Of a stretch of DNA of 64,000 nt, positions 38,633-47,788 are shown piece after piece. A program made the position numbers and the translations under genes. Under the pieces are notes generated by a model. The model saw nothing but the letters and a program-made list of their open reading frames with translations, was not told the DNA's origin and did no database searches. This stretch comes from Calothrix sp. C42_A2020_038 (GTDB taxonomy: Bacteria > Cyanobacteriota > Cyanobacteriia > Cyanobacteriales > Nostocaceae): positions 124,001-188,000 of the forward strand of contig JACYLQ010000008.1 in NCBI GenBank assembly GCA_015272395.1. Direction: 5' to 3'. Within the stretch, counting starts at the first letter, position 1. Every line of letters begins with the position of its first letter.

Positions 38633-39398
38633 TACATAATTATTTTTTAATTGAGCTTAATATTGCTTAAATACTTGAATCAAAAGTATTAAGTTAGAAC
38701 TGAGCTTTCGTTTGTTTTTTCTGTTTTTACAAATATTTATACTTAAATATAATTGCCTATATCGAGCAATCAACTTAGTTTGTATAAATTGCTATTTTTA
38801 TTTCTAACTTTAATAATTATACCAAAGTATTTATTAACTCAATAGCTATATCAGGCTTTTGTGTTTACATGGCTATACTACATAAGGGTGGGCAATGCCC
38901 ACCCTATAGATAATTAGCTTACTATCAAATTTATGCTTAATTAATATTTTCAATATTCGATTTTTTGATTGTATAGACGTTTACACTAGGAGGAATTAAA
39001 ATATCTTCAATCAAGCATTAAAAATATTAACAATCATGCTAGTAATTTTGTATGCAATCATCTGACGGTAAGTCTCTAAAGATTTGCCAATATTCGCATG
39101 ACCAAATTACTTTGGTTCCAAATTACCGTACATCTACTTATCTACTAATAAATCAAAATCAAGTTCATTTGTAAAGCATTTTCAATACAAATTGAAAAAT
39201 TAAGTCCGAAAATTAAAACGTTGATTTTGTGGTTAATAGTTAATTTTATGCTGACATGGAGGTTAACAGTTAAGAGTTCGCATAATTGTTTGAAGCTATT
39301 CATACCTGACTACAAGTCTTGCAGTTTAGAATTCAAAATTAATAATTCGCTGCCTAATTAGTTGTACTACCGATTATCCATCAATAAAATCAATTAGA
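38633..39398. other. Long AT-rich intergenic region before the STAND locus
   Basis: These 766 bases have no convincing gene. At 38885-38905 a near-perfect palindrome, AGGGTGGGCA-A-TGCCCACCCT, belongs to the GGGCA/TGCCC repeat type. The remainder is AT-rich and likely carries the promoter of the NTPase gene at its right end. Confidence 0.5.
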
Positions 39399-39404
39399 TT
39401 GGTT

Positions 39405-40748
39405 ATGCTCATAAATTTAGATAGATTTTACCAAGCGTGCAATCCGAGCAGACCGCTAATGATGGAAAATGCTGTAGATCGAAGCTACTATATTGATTTT
39501 GCACAAGTGCGAGGTGGCAAAATCATCGAAGCATTACAGCGTACCATCACCAGGATTTCACCTGACATTCCTACTTGTCAATTATTTACAGGTCATATTG
39601 GTTGCGGTAAATCCACCGAGCTATTGAGACTTAAAGCTGAGTTGGAACAAGCTAATTTTCATGTCGTCTATTTTGAATCCACACAGGTTTTGGATGTAGT
39701 CGATTTGGATGTGACTGATATTTTGATTGCAATTGCGGGTCAAGTTAGCGAAAGTCTTGAAGCGATTAATATTCGGCTCAAACCCGGATACTTTACTAAA
39801 TTGTTTGGTGAAATAGTTAATTTTCTGCAAACTCCGCTCGATTTGGAATTGCAAGGTGAATTATCGGTAGGAATTGCTAAAATTACAGCTAAAACCAAAG
39901 AGAGTCCAAACCTGCGGCGCCGACTGCGCGATTATCTGGAACCGCGTACTGAGAATATTTTGAAGTCTATTAACCAAGAACTTTTGGCACGTGCGATTAC
40001 TGAGTTAAAAGTAAAGGGTAAAAAAGGACTTGTTGTCATTGTTGATAACCTCGACCGGGTAGATATTCGTCCCCTACCTTCGGGACGTTCTTTGCCGGAA
40101 CACTTGTTTATCGATCGTGGTGAGCAACTTCGTAAGCTTGAGTGTCATGTTGTTTACACCATACCTTTGGCTTTAACTTTTTCTAACGATAGCGTTCACC
40201 TTCAGCAACGTTTGGGAGGTGGTGTGGCGCCTCAAGTGCTGCCAATGATACCAGTTAAAAAACGTTCAGGAGAAATCAACAGTACTGGATTATCGCTAAT
40301 GCGGCAAATGGTATTAGCACGTGCTTTTCCAGATATTCCTAAAATTGATAGACTAAGGTTGATAAAAGAGGTTTTCGATAGCCAAGAAACACTCGATAGA
40401 TTGTGTCTGGTTAGTGGTGGTCATGTTCGAGATTTACTAGGGCTGCTGTTTGTCTGTGTACGTGAACAAGACCCACCTTTCGACCGCGATTGTGTGGAAA
40501 TGGTTATTCGACGACATCGGGATTTTCGCGCGAATCCAATTGACTCGGATGAGTGGGACTTAATATTCCAAGTTGTAAAAGAACAAAAAGTTAAAGGTGA
40601 TATTGAATACCATACTTTATTACGTAGTCTATTTGTATTTGAGTACCGCGATGGTGAGGGTGCATGGTTCGCTGTCAATCCAGTTTTAGCTGAAACGCAG
40701 AAATTCAAGTTATGGTTGGAAAACACCCATCTTTCTCAGAAAATGTAA
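39405..40748 (+). CDS. P-loop NTPase (KAP/AAA-like) preceding the STAND protein
   Basis: From ATG 39405 the product has 447 residues (a TTG at 39399 would add two). It has a Walker A FTGHIGCGKSTELL near 62-72, a Walker B GLVVIVDNLDRVDI near 209-218 that resembles KAP/AAA-type NTPases, a basic region LRRRLRDYLEPR, and a conserved C-terminal segment (CLVSGGHVRDLLGLLFV). No membrane segment is visible. Its last 37 bases overlap the next gene in a different frame, so the two are translationally coupled and probably act together. The specific function is unknown. Confidence 0.8.
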   Translation: MLINLDRFYQACNPSRPLMMENAVDRSYYIDFAQVRGGKIIEALQRTITRISPDIPTCQLFTGHIGCGKSTELLRLKAELEQANFHVVYFESTQVLDVVDLDVTDILIAIAGQVSESLEAINIRLKPGYFTKLFGEIVNFLQTPLDLELQGELSVGIAKITAKTKESPNLRRRLRDYLEPRTENILKSINQELLARAITELKVKGKKGLVVIVDNLDRVDIRPLPSGRSLPEHLFIDRGEQLRKLECHVVYTIPLALTFSNDSVHLQQRLGGGVAPQVLPMIPVKKRSGEINSTGLSLMRQMVLARAFPDIPKIDRLRLIKEVFDSQETLDRLCLVSGGHVRDLLGLLFVCVREQDPPFDRDCVEMVIRRHRDFRANPIDSDEWDLIFQVVKEQKVKGDIEYHTLLRSLFVFEYRDGEGAWFAVNPVLAETQKFKLWLENTHLSQKM

Positions 40749-43700
40749 TCGCAGCGAATGAGCGCGCTGTTAATAGTTTGCTTCGTGCAATCACATTTTC
40801 ACAAGGACAGTTCTCGCTCTGTTTGGTGGGTTGTAACTATGGTGTTCTGCGTGAACAAATGCTGCGGCGCCTAGAAGAGAAAATAGGCGAAGGCTACCGA
40901 ATTCACAAGGTTACATTAAAAAGTAATGCAATTAGTTTGTATTCAACAATTCATGCTGAAATTGGAGAGTCTAAACCCGCAGCTCTAATGGTTTTGGGTT
41001 TAGAGTCAGTTGAAGAACTTGATGACTTGTTACGAACAATCAACCATATTCGCGATGAATTTCGTAAACGTCATCCTTTCCCAATGGTGTTTTGGGTTAA
41101 TGATGAACTGTTACGAAAACTGCGACGCTTTGCACCAGATTTTACAAGTTGGGCCGCAACTCCAATTCGCTTCGAGATGACTACCGGAGAGTTGCGTGAT
41201 TTTCTTAAGACGAAAACAAATTTACTGTTCGCTAAGATTTTAGACATCAGTAATATGTCTGTTTCGGAGAGCGAACATTACCCACATACTACTCTCGGAC
41301 AAGTTTGGGACTACAGTAGCTATGAATTTCGCTCCTGTATTAAAGAGTTGCAACATCGCGGTGTTGAGCTTGAACCAGAACTCGACGCTTCAGTTAAATT
41401 TATTGCTGGGTTAGATTATTACGCAAGCAACCGTATTGACCTAGCTATCGAATATTTTCAGGAAAGCTTAAGGTTTTGGGAAGGCAAGAAGAAAGCAGAA
41501 GAAGTAGAACCAAGCGACAACTCTGCTGCTGTTCCTCTATTCCCCCCTACTGCCCCTTCTCCTTATTTGCTTCGCCAAGGAGTATTACTCTTTTATTTAG
41601 GACTGAGTTATTACCGTCTTGCTGAACGAGTACATGTTGAGCATCAAGAGCGTTGGCAAGAGGCGAAGTGTTATTTACAACAGTGTCTTGAAGTTTTTGA
41701 AACAGGGCAGCGCCCAGATTTAGTAGCTCAAATTATTGAACTTTTGGCTGATGTTTTGCAACATCTGAAACTATGGAACGAGTTGCAACAAACTGCCTTC
41801 AAGTCACAAAATTTACATCATGACTTTGGTACTCATTTTCAACTAGCCTGTGATTCTGGATTTCTAGCGCAGGTTGCTGTCGCAAAAGAAGATTGGGCAC
41901 AAGCAAGTAAACAAGCGCGCGTAGCTTTGTTACGGCTTGATGAAGCTAAGAAACATAATTATTCGCAGCCTTATTTATTTCCTCTATTAAAAGAGCAAAT
42001 CTATCGTCTAACTCTAGGAAAAGCGTTGCTAAATCAAGGCGAGGCAAAAAAAGCTCATGAACAATTAGACTTGGCGAGTAAAGCTTTGGAAACAGCGCTA
42101 GAAAATAGTGACTATAGATATGAGGTATATAAGTATATTCGCTTGTTGAGATGGCTACGTGATCTGTATTTTGAATCAGGACGTTATCTCGAAGCTTTCA
42201 CAATTCGCCAAAAACGGCGTTCGGTTGAGCAGCAGTACGGGTTACGTGCATTTATTGGGGCAGGTCAATTGAAACCGCAGCGTCATGCTACTACTCCAAT
42301 AGTTTATTCTCCGGCGCCGAGCGGTAGTGTTGCCCTGGAAATAATCGCTTCTGGTCGGCAACGCGATGTCCAAAATTTGATTGCTAGAATTAGTCGTCCT
42401 GATCAAAAGTTGACAGTGATACATGGTCCTTCAGGAGTTGGTAAAAGCTCAACGGTAACAGCCGGATTAGTCCCTGCACTTCAACAGCGGGCGATTGGTG
42501 ACCAAATCGCTGTACCTGTAGTTCTACAAGTATATACAGATTGGGTACAAGCATTGGGAAAGGCATTAAGTAACGCTATCGCTTCAACAAAACCTGTTAC
42601 GATTCGTAAAGCTGCCCTCCAAGAAAATACTGTTCCTTACCCAGAAACAGCAATTACAATCGACGGGGTTTTGGAACTATTGAGGCAAAATGCCCAAAAT
42701 CAAATTATTACAGTTTTGATTTTTGACCAAGCAGAAGAGTTTTTCTCTGGTTGTATTAATCCAGTTCAGCAACAAAAGTTTGATCAATTTTTGTGCGACT
42801 GTATGAATGTGGCATTTGTAAAAGTCATTTTGAGCTTACGCGAGGATTACTTACATAAACTACTCGAATTTAAACAGTTAGAAAAACTGGCGCCAATCAA
42901 TGAAAATATTTTAGATAAAAGTATTCGCTACCGACTTAAGAACTTTTCACCTGCTGATGCAAAAGTCGTAATTCGCGATTTAACACAGCGCTCGCAATAT
43001 CATCTTGAACCTGAATTAATCGATGCTTTGGTTGCTGATTTATCCGAAGAATTGGGAGAAGTGCGTCCAATCGAGTTGCAAGTTGTTGGTGCCCAACTTC
43101 AGGATAAGCGTATTATTACACTAGCTAAATATCAGCAATTTCGCCCTAATAAGCTGATTGAAATGTATCTCAAAGAACTAATACACGACTGCGGAAAAGA
43201 AAACGAGCGCGCAGCACTATTAGTGTTATATTTGTTAACTGACGAAAATAAAAAGCGTCCATTTAAAACTCGTGCCGAATTAGCGATAGAACTGGGAGAA
43301 TTAGAAGATGTTGAAAAATTAGAGTTAGTTTTAGAAATATTGGTACGCTCAGGATTGGTAGTTCTTTATCCTGACGTTCCCGAACGCTATCAGTTAATTC
43401 ATGATTACCTTGTTGATTTAATTCGTACTCAGCAACAAGCTGAACTTAGTCTGCAAGAACAAGTTCGACAACTCCGCGCACAAGTTATTAACAGCGAACT
43501 TGAAATTTTTCGTCTCAAAAGTGCGCTCAATCATAACAAACATCAAAATAAAATCCAAGCAGAAAATCCAATCGCTGGTTACGATTTATTAAGCGAGCTA
43601 AAAGAACTACGAAAGCGTGATGAACATAGTCGTGTTGAACGAGAACGTTTACTCGCAGAAATTGAACAACAAAAACTGCAAGCAGAACTTATTGAAACCG

Positions 43701-45835
43701 AGAAACTACGTACTAGCCAAGCAAAAACGAATCGGTTGCTAAAAAATGCACTTTTTGCTTCTGTACTCGGTATTTTGCTACTCATGGGTTCTATTTGGAC
43801 TGCTTTTTCTCAAGGACGTAAAGCTGTTATCACAGCTAGTGTTGCTGCAAGTGCCTCCAGCGAAGCTTTATTCGCTTTGGGTAAAGATATTGATGCTTTG
43901 CGCGAAGGATTGCGCGCGGGTAGGAAAATTGAAAGTGCAATTTTACCTGATGCTGAAACACAGCAGCTTGTCAGAACAGCACTTTATCAAGCAACTTATG
44001 GAATGCGAGTACGGGAAATTAATCGTTTGGAAGGACATCAAGCAGATGTCAACAGCGTTGTATTTAGTTCCGATAGTTCGTTAATTGCTTCTGCAAGTAG
44101 TGATACAAGAGTTCGCCTCTGGCAAGCGAATGGTAAAAAATTACATATACTAGACGGTCATACACGACGTGTTAACAGTGTTGCATTTAGTCCTGATAGT
44201 AGAATGTTAGTCTCTGGTAGCGCGGATAAAACTATCAAATTGTGGAATATTGACGGTAAGCTTTTGGGAACGTTTGTAAATGATGACTTTGTGAATCATG
44301 TTGCTTTTAGTCCAGATGGAAAAATGATTGCGTCAGGAAGTGCTGACAACATGATTAGGTTATGGAATTTGCAAGGGAAGATACTTGCCACTTTATCAGG
44401 ACATACTAAATCTGTCACAAGTATTGCATGGTCTCCTAATGGTAGTACGATTGCAAGCGGGAGTAGCGATAACACAATCAAACTCTGGAGTCGTGATGGT
44501 CAACTGTTGCAAACTGTGAAAGGACATAATAATGCAGTTTTAGCTGTTGCATGGGCGCCGGATAGTAAGATGTTGGCATCATCAAGTTGGGATAAAACTG
44601 TTAAGCTGTGGAGCCATGACGGCAGATTACTTAATTCAATACCAGCACATAAGCAGGTAGTGATGAGTGTGGCTTTTAGTCCAGATGGTAAGACTCTTGC
44701 ATCTGCTTCCTGGGATAAAACAGTAAGACTTTGGAATCTGAACGGGCAACTTCTAGATACTTTGAAAGGACATAATGACTGGGTAACTGGGGTCAGCTTT
44801 AGTCGAGATGGACAAACTCTTGCTTCCTCCAGTCGTGACACCAATATTAAACTCTGGCGTTGGAAATATGTACCCTTAAAAAGCATTCAGGCACATCGTC
44901 AAGGAGTAACTATGTTAAATTACTCTCCCAAAGCTGACTCATTTGCCTCAGCCAGTGAAGATACTACTGTGAAAATCTGGAGTGCAGACAGTAAATTAAA
45001 TTCGATTTTGACTGGACACAAAGGTGCTGTTTGGGATGTAAGTTTTAGCCCAGATGGTCAGATTATAGCTTCAGCAAGTGGGGATAGAACAGTCAAATTA
45101 TGGAGTCGTAATGGTAAAGAGCTTAAAGCATTGGAAGGACATATTGATGGAGTGCTGAGTGTTGATTGGGCGCCGTCGGGGCAAATGTTAGCATCAGCAG
45201 GTACAGTCAGGGACAAAACTATAAGATTATGGAGTCGCGATGGCAAGCTTTTGGCAAAGTTAATAGGGCATAACGATGCGGTCAACTGGGTCAGTTTTAG
45301 CCCTAGTGGTGAGCATATAGCTTCGGCAAGCGACGATAACACTGTAAAAATATGGAGTAAAGAAGGAAAATTAATAAACACGATTACTAAGCATAATCGC
45401 CCAGTTTATGCAGCGGTTTGGTCAAGCGATAACATACTAGCTTCGGCAAGCCTTGACAGTACAGTGCGATTATGGGACAAAAATGGCAAGATGATTGCAA
45501 CTCTGGCTGGCAATGGCGAAGGTTTTATGAGTGTAAGTATTAGCCCTAATGGTAAAACTATCGCGACAATGAGTGACGATAAGATTAAACTTTGGAATCT
45601 TCAAGGTCAATTAGAGTTAGTGATCAGCGCAGAAGACGAGGATACATTTTCAACTATCAGCTTTACTCCTGACGGTAAAACCCTAGTAACAGGTAGTAGT
45701 AAAGGCAAAGTGATTTTTCGTAACTTAGCAGATACAAAAACTGAAAAATTAATGGAAAAAGGATGCCAATTATTGCGGGATTATTTACAAAATAATACTA
45801 GAGTTCCTAAAAGTGATCGCAATTTGTGTCCTTAA
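40712..45835 (+). CDS. Giant STAND-type NTPase with TPR-like, coiled-coil, TM and 14 WD40 repeats
   Basis: The 1707-residue protein has, in order: an N-terminal ATPase-like domain (about 1-200) whose P-loop position LVGCNYGVLREQ lacks the Lys-Ser/Thr; a helical TPR-like region (about 235-510); an nSTAND1-type NTPase with intact Walker A HGPSGVGKSSTVTAGLVPAL near 571-588 and Walker B ITVLIFDQAEEFF near 672; a long coiled coil (about 910-1005); one membrane helix (about 1010-1032, ALFASVLGILLLMGSIW); and 14 WD40 repeats (about 1103-1690), enough for two seven-bladed propellers. Such proteins act as switches in signalling or conflict. It overlaps the upstream NTPase gene by 37 bases. The ligand and target are unknown. 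Confidence 0.88.
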   Translation: MVGKHPSFSENVIAANERAVNSLLRAITFSQGQFSLCLVGCNYGVLREQMLRRLEEKIGEGYRIHKVTLKSNAISLYSTIHAEIGESKPAALMVLGLESVEELDDLLRTINHIRDEFRKRHPFPMVFWVNDELLRKLRRFAPDFTSWAATPIRFEMTTGELRDFLKTKTNLLFAKILDISNMSVSESEHYPHTTLGQVWDYSSYEFRSCIKELQHRGVELEPELDASVKFIAGLDYYASNRIDLAIEYFQESLRFWEGKKKAEEVEPSDNSAAVPLFPPTAPSPYLLRQGVLLFYLGLSYYRLAERVHVEHQERWQEAKCYLQQCLEVFETGQRPDLVAQIIELLADVLQHLKLWNELQQTAFKSQNLHHDFGTHFQLACDSGFLAQVAVAKEDWAQASKQARVALLRLDEAKKHNYSQPYLFPLLKEQIYRLTLGKALLNQGEAKKAHEQLDLASKALETALENSDYRYEVYKYIRLLRWLRDLYFESGRYLEAFTIRQKRRSVEQQYGLRAFIGAGQLKPQRHATTPIVYSPAPSGSVALEIIASGRQRDVQNLIARISRPDQKLTVIHGPSGVGKSSTVTAGLVPALQQRAIGDQIAVPVVLQVYTDWVQALGKALSNAIASTKPVTIRKAALQENTVPYPETAITIDGVLELLRQNAQNQIITVLIFDQAEEFFSGCINPVQQQKFDQFLCDCMNVAFVKVILSLREDYLHKLLEFKQLEKLAPINENILDKSIRYRLKNFSPADAKVVIRDLTQRSQYHLEPELIDALVADLSEELGEVRPIELQVVGAQLQDKRIITLAKYQQFRPNKLIEMYLKELIHDCGKENERAALLVLYLLTDENKKRPFKTRAELAIELGELEDVEKLELVLEILVRSGLVVLYPDVPERYQLIHDYLVDLIRTQQQAELSLQEQVRQLRAQVINSELEIFRLKSALNHNKHQNKIQAENPIAGYDLLSELKELRKRDEHSRVERERLLAEIEQQKLQAELIETEKLRTSQAKTNRLLKNALFASVLGILLLMGSIWTAFSQGRKAVITASVAASASSEALFALGKDIDALREGLRAGRKIESAILPDAETQQLVRTALYQATYGMRVREINRLEGHQADVNSVVFSSDSSLIASASSDTRVRLWQANGKKLHILDGHTRRVNSVAFSPDSRMLVSGSADKTIKLWNIDGKLLGTFVNDDFVNHVAFSPDGKMIASGSADNMIRLWNLQGKILATLSGHTKSVTSIAWSPNGSTIASGSSDNTIKLWSRDGQLLQTVKGHNNAVLAVAWAPDSKMLASSSWDKTVKLWSHDGRLLNSIPAHKQVVMSVAFSPDGKTLASASWDKTVRLWNLNGQLLDTLKGHNDWVTGVSFSRDGQTLASSSRDTNIKLWRWKYVPLKSIQAHRQGVTMLNYSPKADSFASASEDTTVKIWSADSKLNSILTGHKGAVWDVSFSPDGQIIASASGDRTVKLWSRNGKELKALEGHIDGVLSVDWAPSGQMLASAGTVRDKTIRLWSRDGKLLAKLIGHNDAVNWVSFSPSGEHIASASDDNTVKIWSKEGKLINTITKHNRPVYAAVWSSDNILASASLDSTVRLWDKNGKMIATLAGNGEGFMSVSISPNGKTIATMSDDKIKLWNLQGQLELVISAEDEDTFSTISFTPDGKTLVTGSSKGKVIFRNLADTKTEKLMEKGCQLLRDYLQNNTRVPKSDRNLCP

Positions 45836-45847
45836 TTGTTATTTAAC

Positions 45848-45910
45848 CTGAACTCACCCCATAACTGAAGTTAGGGGGTTCCAACTTGCATTGCAAGTTT
45901 CGTTTGTCCT
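45848..45910 (-). mobile_element. Solo right end of a TnpB (IS605/IS1341-type) element
   Basis: Read on the minus strand, this 63-base stretch matches the right end of the tnpB relic at 57389-57447: same hairpin AACTTGC-xxx-GCAAGTT, then GGAACCCCC, a second small stem and TGGGGTxAGTTCAG. No tnpB remains here. The end lies 13 bases past the stop of the WD40 gene and points towards it. Confidence 0.75.
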
Positions 45911-45928
45911 GTGTAGTACCCATTGATA

Positions 45929-45958
45929 CTCCGTTAACCTAAGCTTAGGTTAACGGAG
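45929..45958. repeat. Perfect 30-bp palindrome
   Basis: CTCCGTTAACCTAAG is followed directly by its reverse complement CTTAGGTTAACGGAG with no spacer. It lies 19 bases from the solo TnpB right end and about 70 bases past the frp stop on the minus strand. It could be a terminator-like stem, a recombination or binding site, or part of the former mobile element. Confidence 0.8.
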
Positions 45959-46027
45959 ATGTCAAAAATCGCAGGGGTTCTCACGCTCCCATATCCTGTT
46001 TGATAGTGTTTGCAATGTATTATGCAA

Positions 46028-46360
46028 TCACATGCGTGAAAGAGCAGTTACCTTTTTGATTTTATCTGTCTCCAGCCCTTCTAGTTCGTCGAGCCGGAGC
46101 CAACCTTCTTTCAGTAATCTCGCAAAAACAAAGATGAGAACAGAATATCTGTAATCATACTTGCCATCGATTTCATGCCTTCTTGCACTTAAAAAATCAT
46201 GCATATTCCACATGTCGTCAAGCTCTGATATCTCTTTTGCTTGCTCGCGAACTTGTTGAATCAAAGCATTAATTTCTCGCTTGTAGGCTTTATCGAAGGC
46301 TGCTTTTGCTACCTTCTGTTCGGTTTGAGACCACTGGGTATCTATTGCTTGCATTGTCAA
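46028..46360 (-). CDS. frp: Fluorescence recovery protein (FRP)
   Basis: FRP binds the red, active form of the orange carotenoid protein and speeds its return to orange, releasing it from phycobilisomes. The 110-residue product has the family core WNMHDFLSARRHEIDGKYDYR and SVLIFVFARLLKEGWL, with QWSQTEQKVAKAAFDKAY at the start. It lies downstream of ocp on the same strand after about 150 bases, the classic ocp-frp order. A second in-frame ATG two codons later could be used. Confidence 0.93.
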   Translation of the reverse strand: MTMQAIDTQWSQTEQKVAKAAFDKAYKREINALIQQVREQAKEISELDDMWNMHDFLSARRHEIDGKYDYRYSVLIFVFARLLKEGWLRLDELEGLETDKIKKVTALSRM

Positions 46361-46507
46361 ATTTGAAATATGTGTTTTATTTAGATTCCTAATGTTATTT
46401 ATAGTACCAGATTATAGGTTTAATATACTTCTTTATTTCAAAATAATAGAGCGCCCTTCGATTATGAGCGCTCAACAATCTTATTCAAACTTTATTACTA
46501 TTCACAT

Positions 46508-47470
46508 CTATCTCGAAGCTAAATTTAACAGTTCTTTGGGAGACGCGAGTAAATCAATTGCCACAAAGAAAATCTTACCTTCGGGGTTCAATAAAAATCT
46601 CCAAGCCATATTCATTCCGACAGCAGCACCAAACCAGGGAGTTTGCACTTTACCTGTGACTTTGATTTGGGTGTAATCATCTTCAGTAGGTTCAATAATT
46701 CCCCGTTCAGGTAATAACTTCAAATTCTGACATTCTTCGCGGAAGAAACGGTATACCGCATCTCTTCCCACAATAGGTCTTTGGAAAGGAGGTTGTAAAG
46801 CACCATCTGGTGTAAAAAGCTCGATGAGCGCATCAAAGTCATTAGCGTTCATGTTGTTCATGTAGCTCAACACGGTTGGATTGTCAACACCCTCAATAGT
46901 GACTTTAGAACGCTGTGATATTTCTTTGGGAACAACAACTGGTTCTGAAACTCTGTCATAACTACCCATTTTGCTTGGGTCAAATCCCATATCAACCACA
47001 AAATTCCGCAGAACTGTAATTTGTTGCCCAGGTTCCAAATTTCTAATTGCTTGCAATACAGATGAAGCGTTAGCAGAAAGCTGATAACCTTGTGGAATGG
47101 GTGCAACAACTCCTTCTTCCATCCATTTTCCAAGCTGGTACCAAAAACCTAACTTGATGTTAGCTGACCAGGTGCTGTAGGTTCTACAAATTGGTGTATC
47201 AGCACGATTTGCTAAATCACACATTACCTGTGCTTGCTCGCGAAAGTCCATGCTTTTGATCTGATTCATGGTTGCTTCCGCAAATTGCATATTCGCTGCA
47301 CCAGGAGCTGCGATGGTTATGGTTTTACCCATTTCCAAGTAGGCAAACCAAATCAAAGCCAGTTGGTCTTCAGCGCTAAGTTGAGCAAATCTTGCAATCG
47401 TCGCAGGCACTGCATCAGCTGATAGAGTGTTAGGAAATATACTACGGGCTGAATCAATGGTAAATGGCAT
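46508..47470 (-). CDS. ocp: Orange carotenoid protein
   Basis: OCP is a blue-light photoreceptor that quenches phycobilisome energy. The 320-residue protein has the helical N-terminal domain (1-165) and the NTF2-like C-terminal domain (about 195-320) joined by a linker. Carotenoid-binding residues known from Synechocystis are present: Tyr44, Trp110, and Tyr203 and Trp290 (two positions later than Tyr201 and Trp288 because the linker is longer). The inter-domain salt bridge pair Arg155 and Glu246 is also kept. A neighbouring frp supports the OCP1 type. There is no signal peptide; it is cytosolic. Confidence 0.96.
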   Translation of the reverse strand: MPFTIDSARSIFPNTLSADAVPATIARFAQLSAEDQLALIWFAYLEMGKTITIAAPGAANMQFAEATMNQIKSMDFREQAQVMCDLANRADTPICRTYSTWSANIKLGFWYQLGKWMEEGVVAPIPQGYQLSANASSVLQAIRNLEPGQQITVLRNFVVDMGFDPSKMGSYDRVSEPVVVPKEISQRSKVTIEGVDNPTVLSYMNNMNANDFDALIELFTPDGALQPPFQRPIVGRDAVYRFFREECQNLKLLPERGIIEPTEDDYTQIKVTGKVQTPWFGAAVGMNMAWRFLLNPEGKIFFVAIDLLASPKELLNLASR

Positions 47471-47788
47471 AGCAGAGTTTACCTCAACAGATTTATTACT
47501 TGCAAAAAGCTTGAATTACAAGCTTTCAGGGACAAAAATGTATTCCCCATTACCTAAAGTATCACAACATTGTTACCAAAATACATAAAAAGTTACAAAT
47601 TTGTGATGAAAATTTCTTATCTTAGTTTCAACTAGTGGTCTATGTCAAAAGTTTTGGTGGTATAAATCAGGTCTTGTAGGTCAGGCATCCATGCCTGATA
47701 AATAGAACAGGCGTCCCCCACCTGTTCCACAACACCACAAAATTAATGATACGAACCACTACTTGATACACAACTAACAACAAATAAA
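47471..47788. other. Intergenic region between ocp and cyaB
   Basis: This contains the ocp promoter side and, nearer the cyclase stop, the second copy of the 100-base repeat at 47650-47751. No gene is visible. Confidence 0.5.
47650..47751. repeat. Interspersed repeat of about 100 bp, copy 2
   Basis: Matches 754-852 from 'agttttgg' to 'aaaattaatg' in the same orientation with scattered differences. It lies 38 bases past the cyclase stop on the minus strand. The internal TCAGGCAT-CC-ATGCCTGA palindrome is typical of short dispersed repeats. Confidence 0.6.

Noticed and set aside
46508-47470. OCP as a helical carotenoid protein (N-terminal-only) paralogue
   Set aside because: Both domains, the linker and all key carotenoid residues are present, and frp is adjacent.
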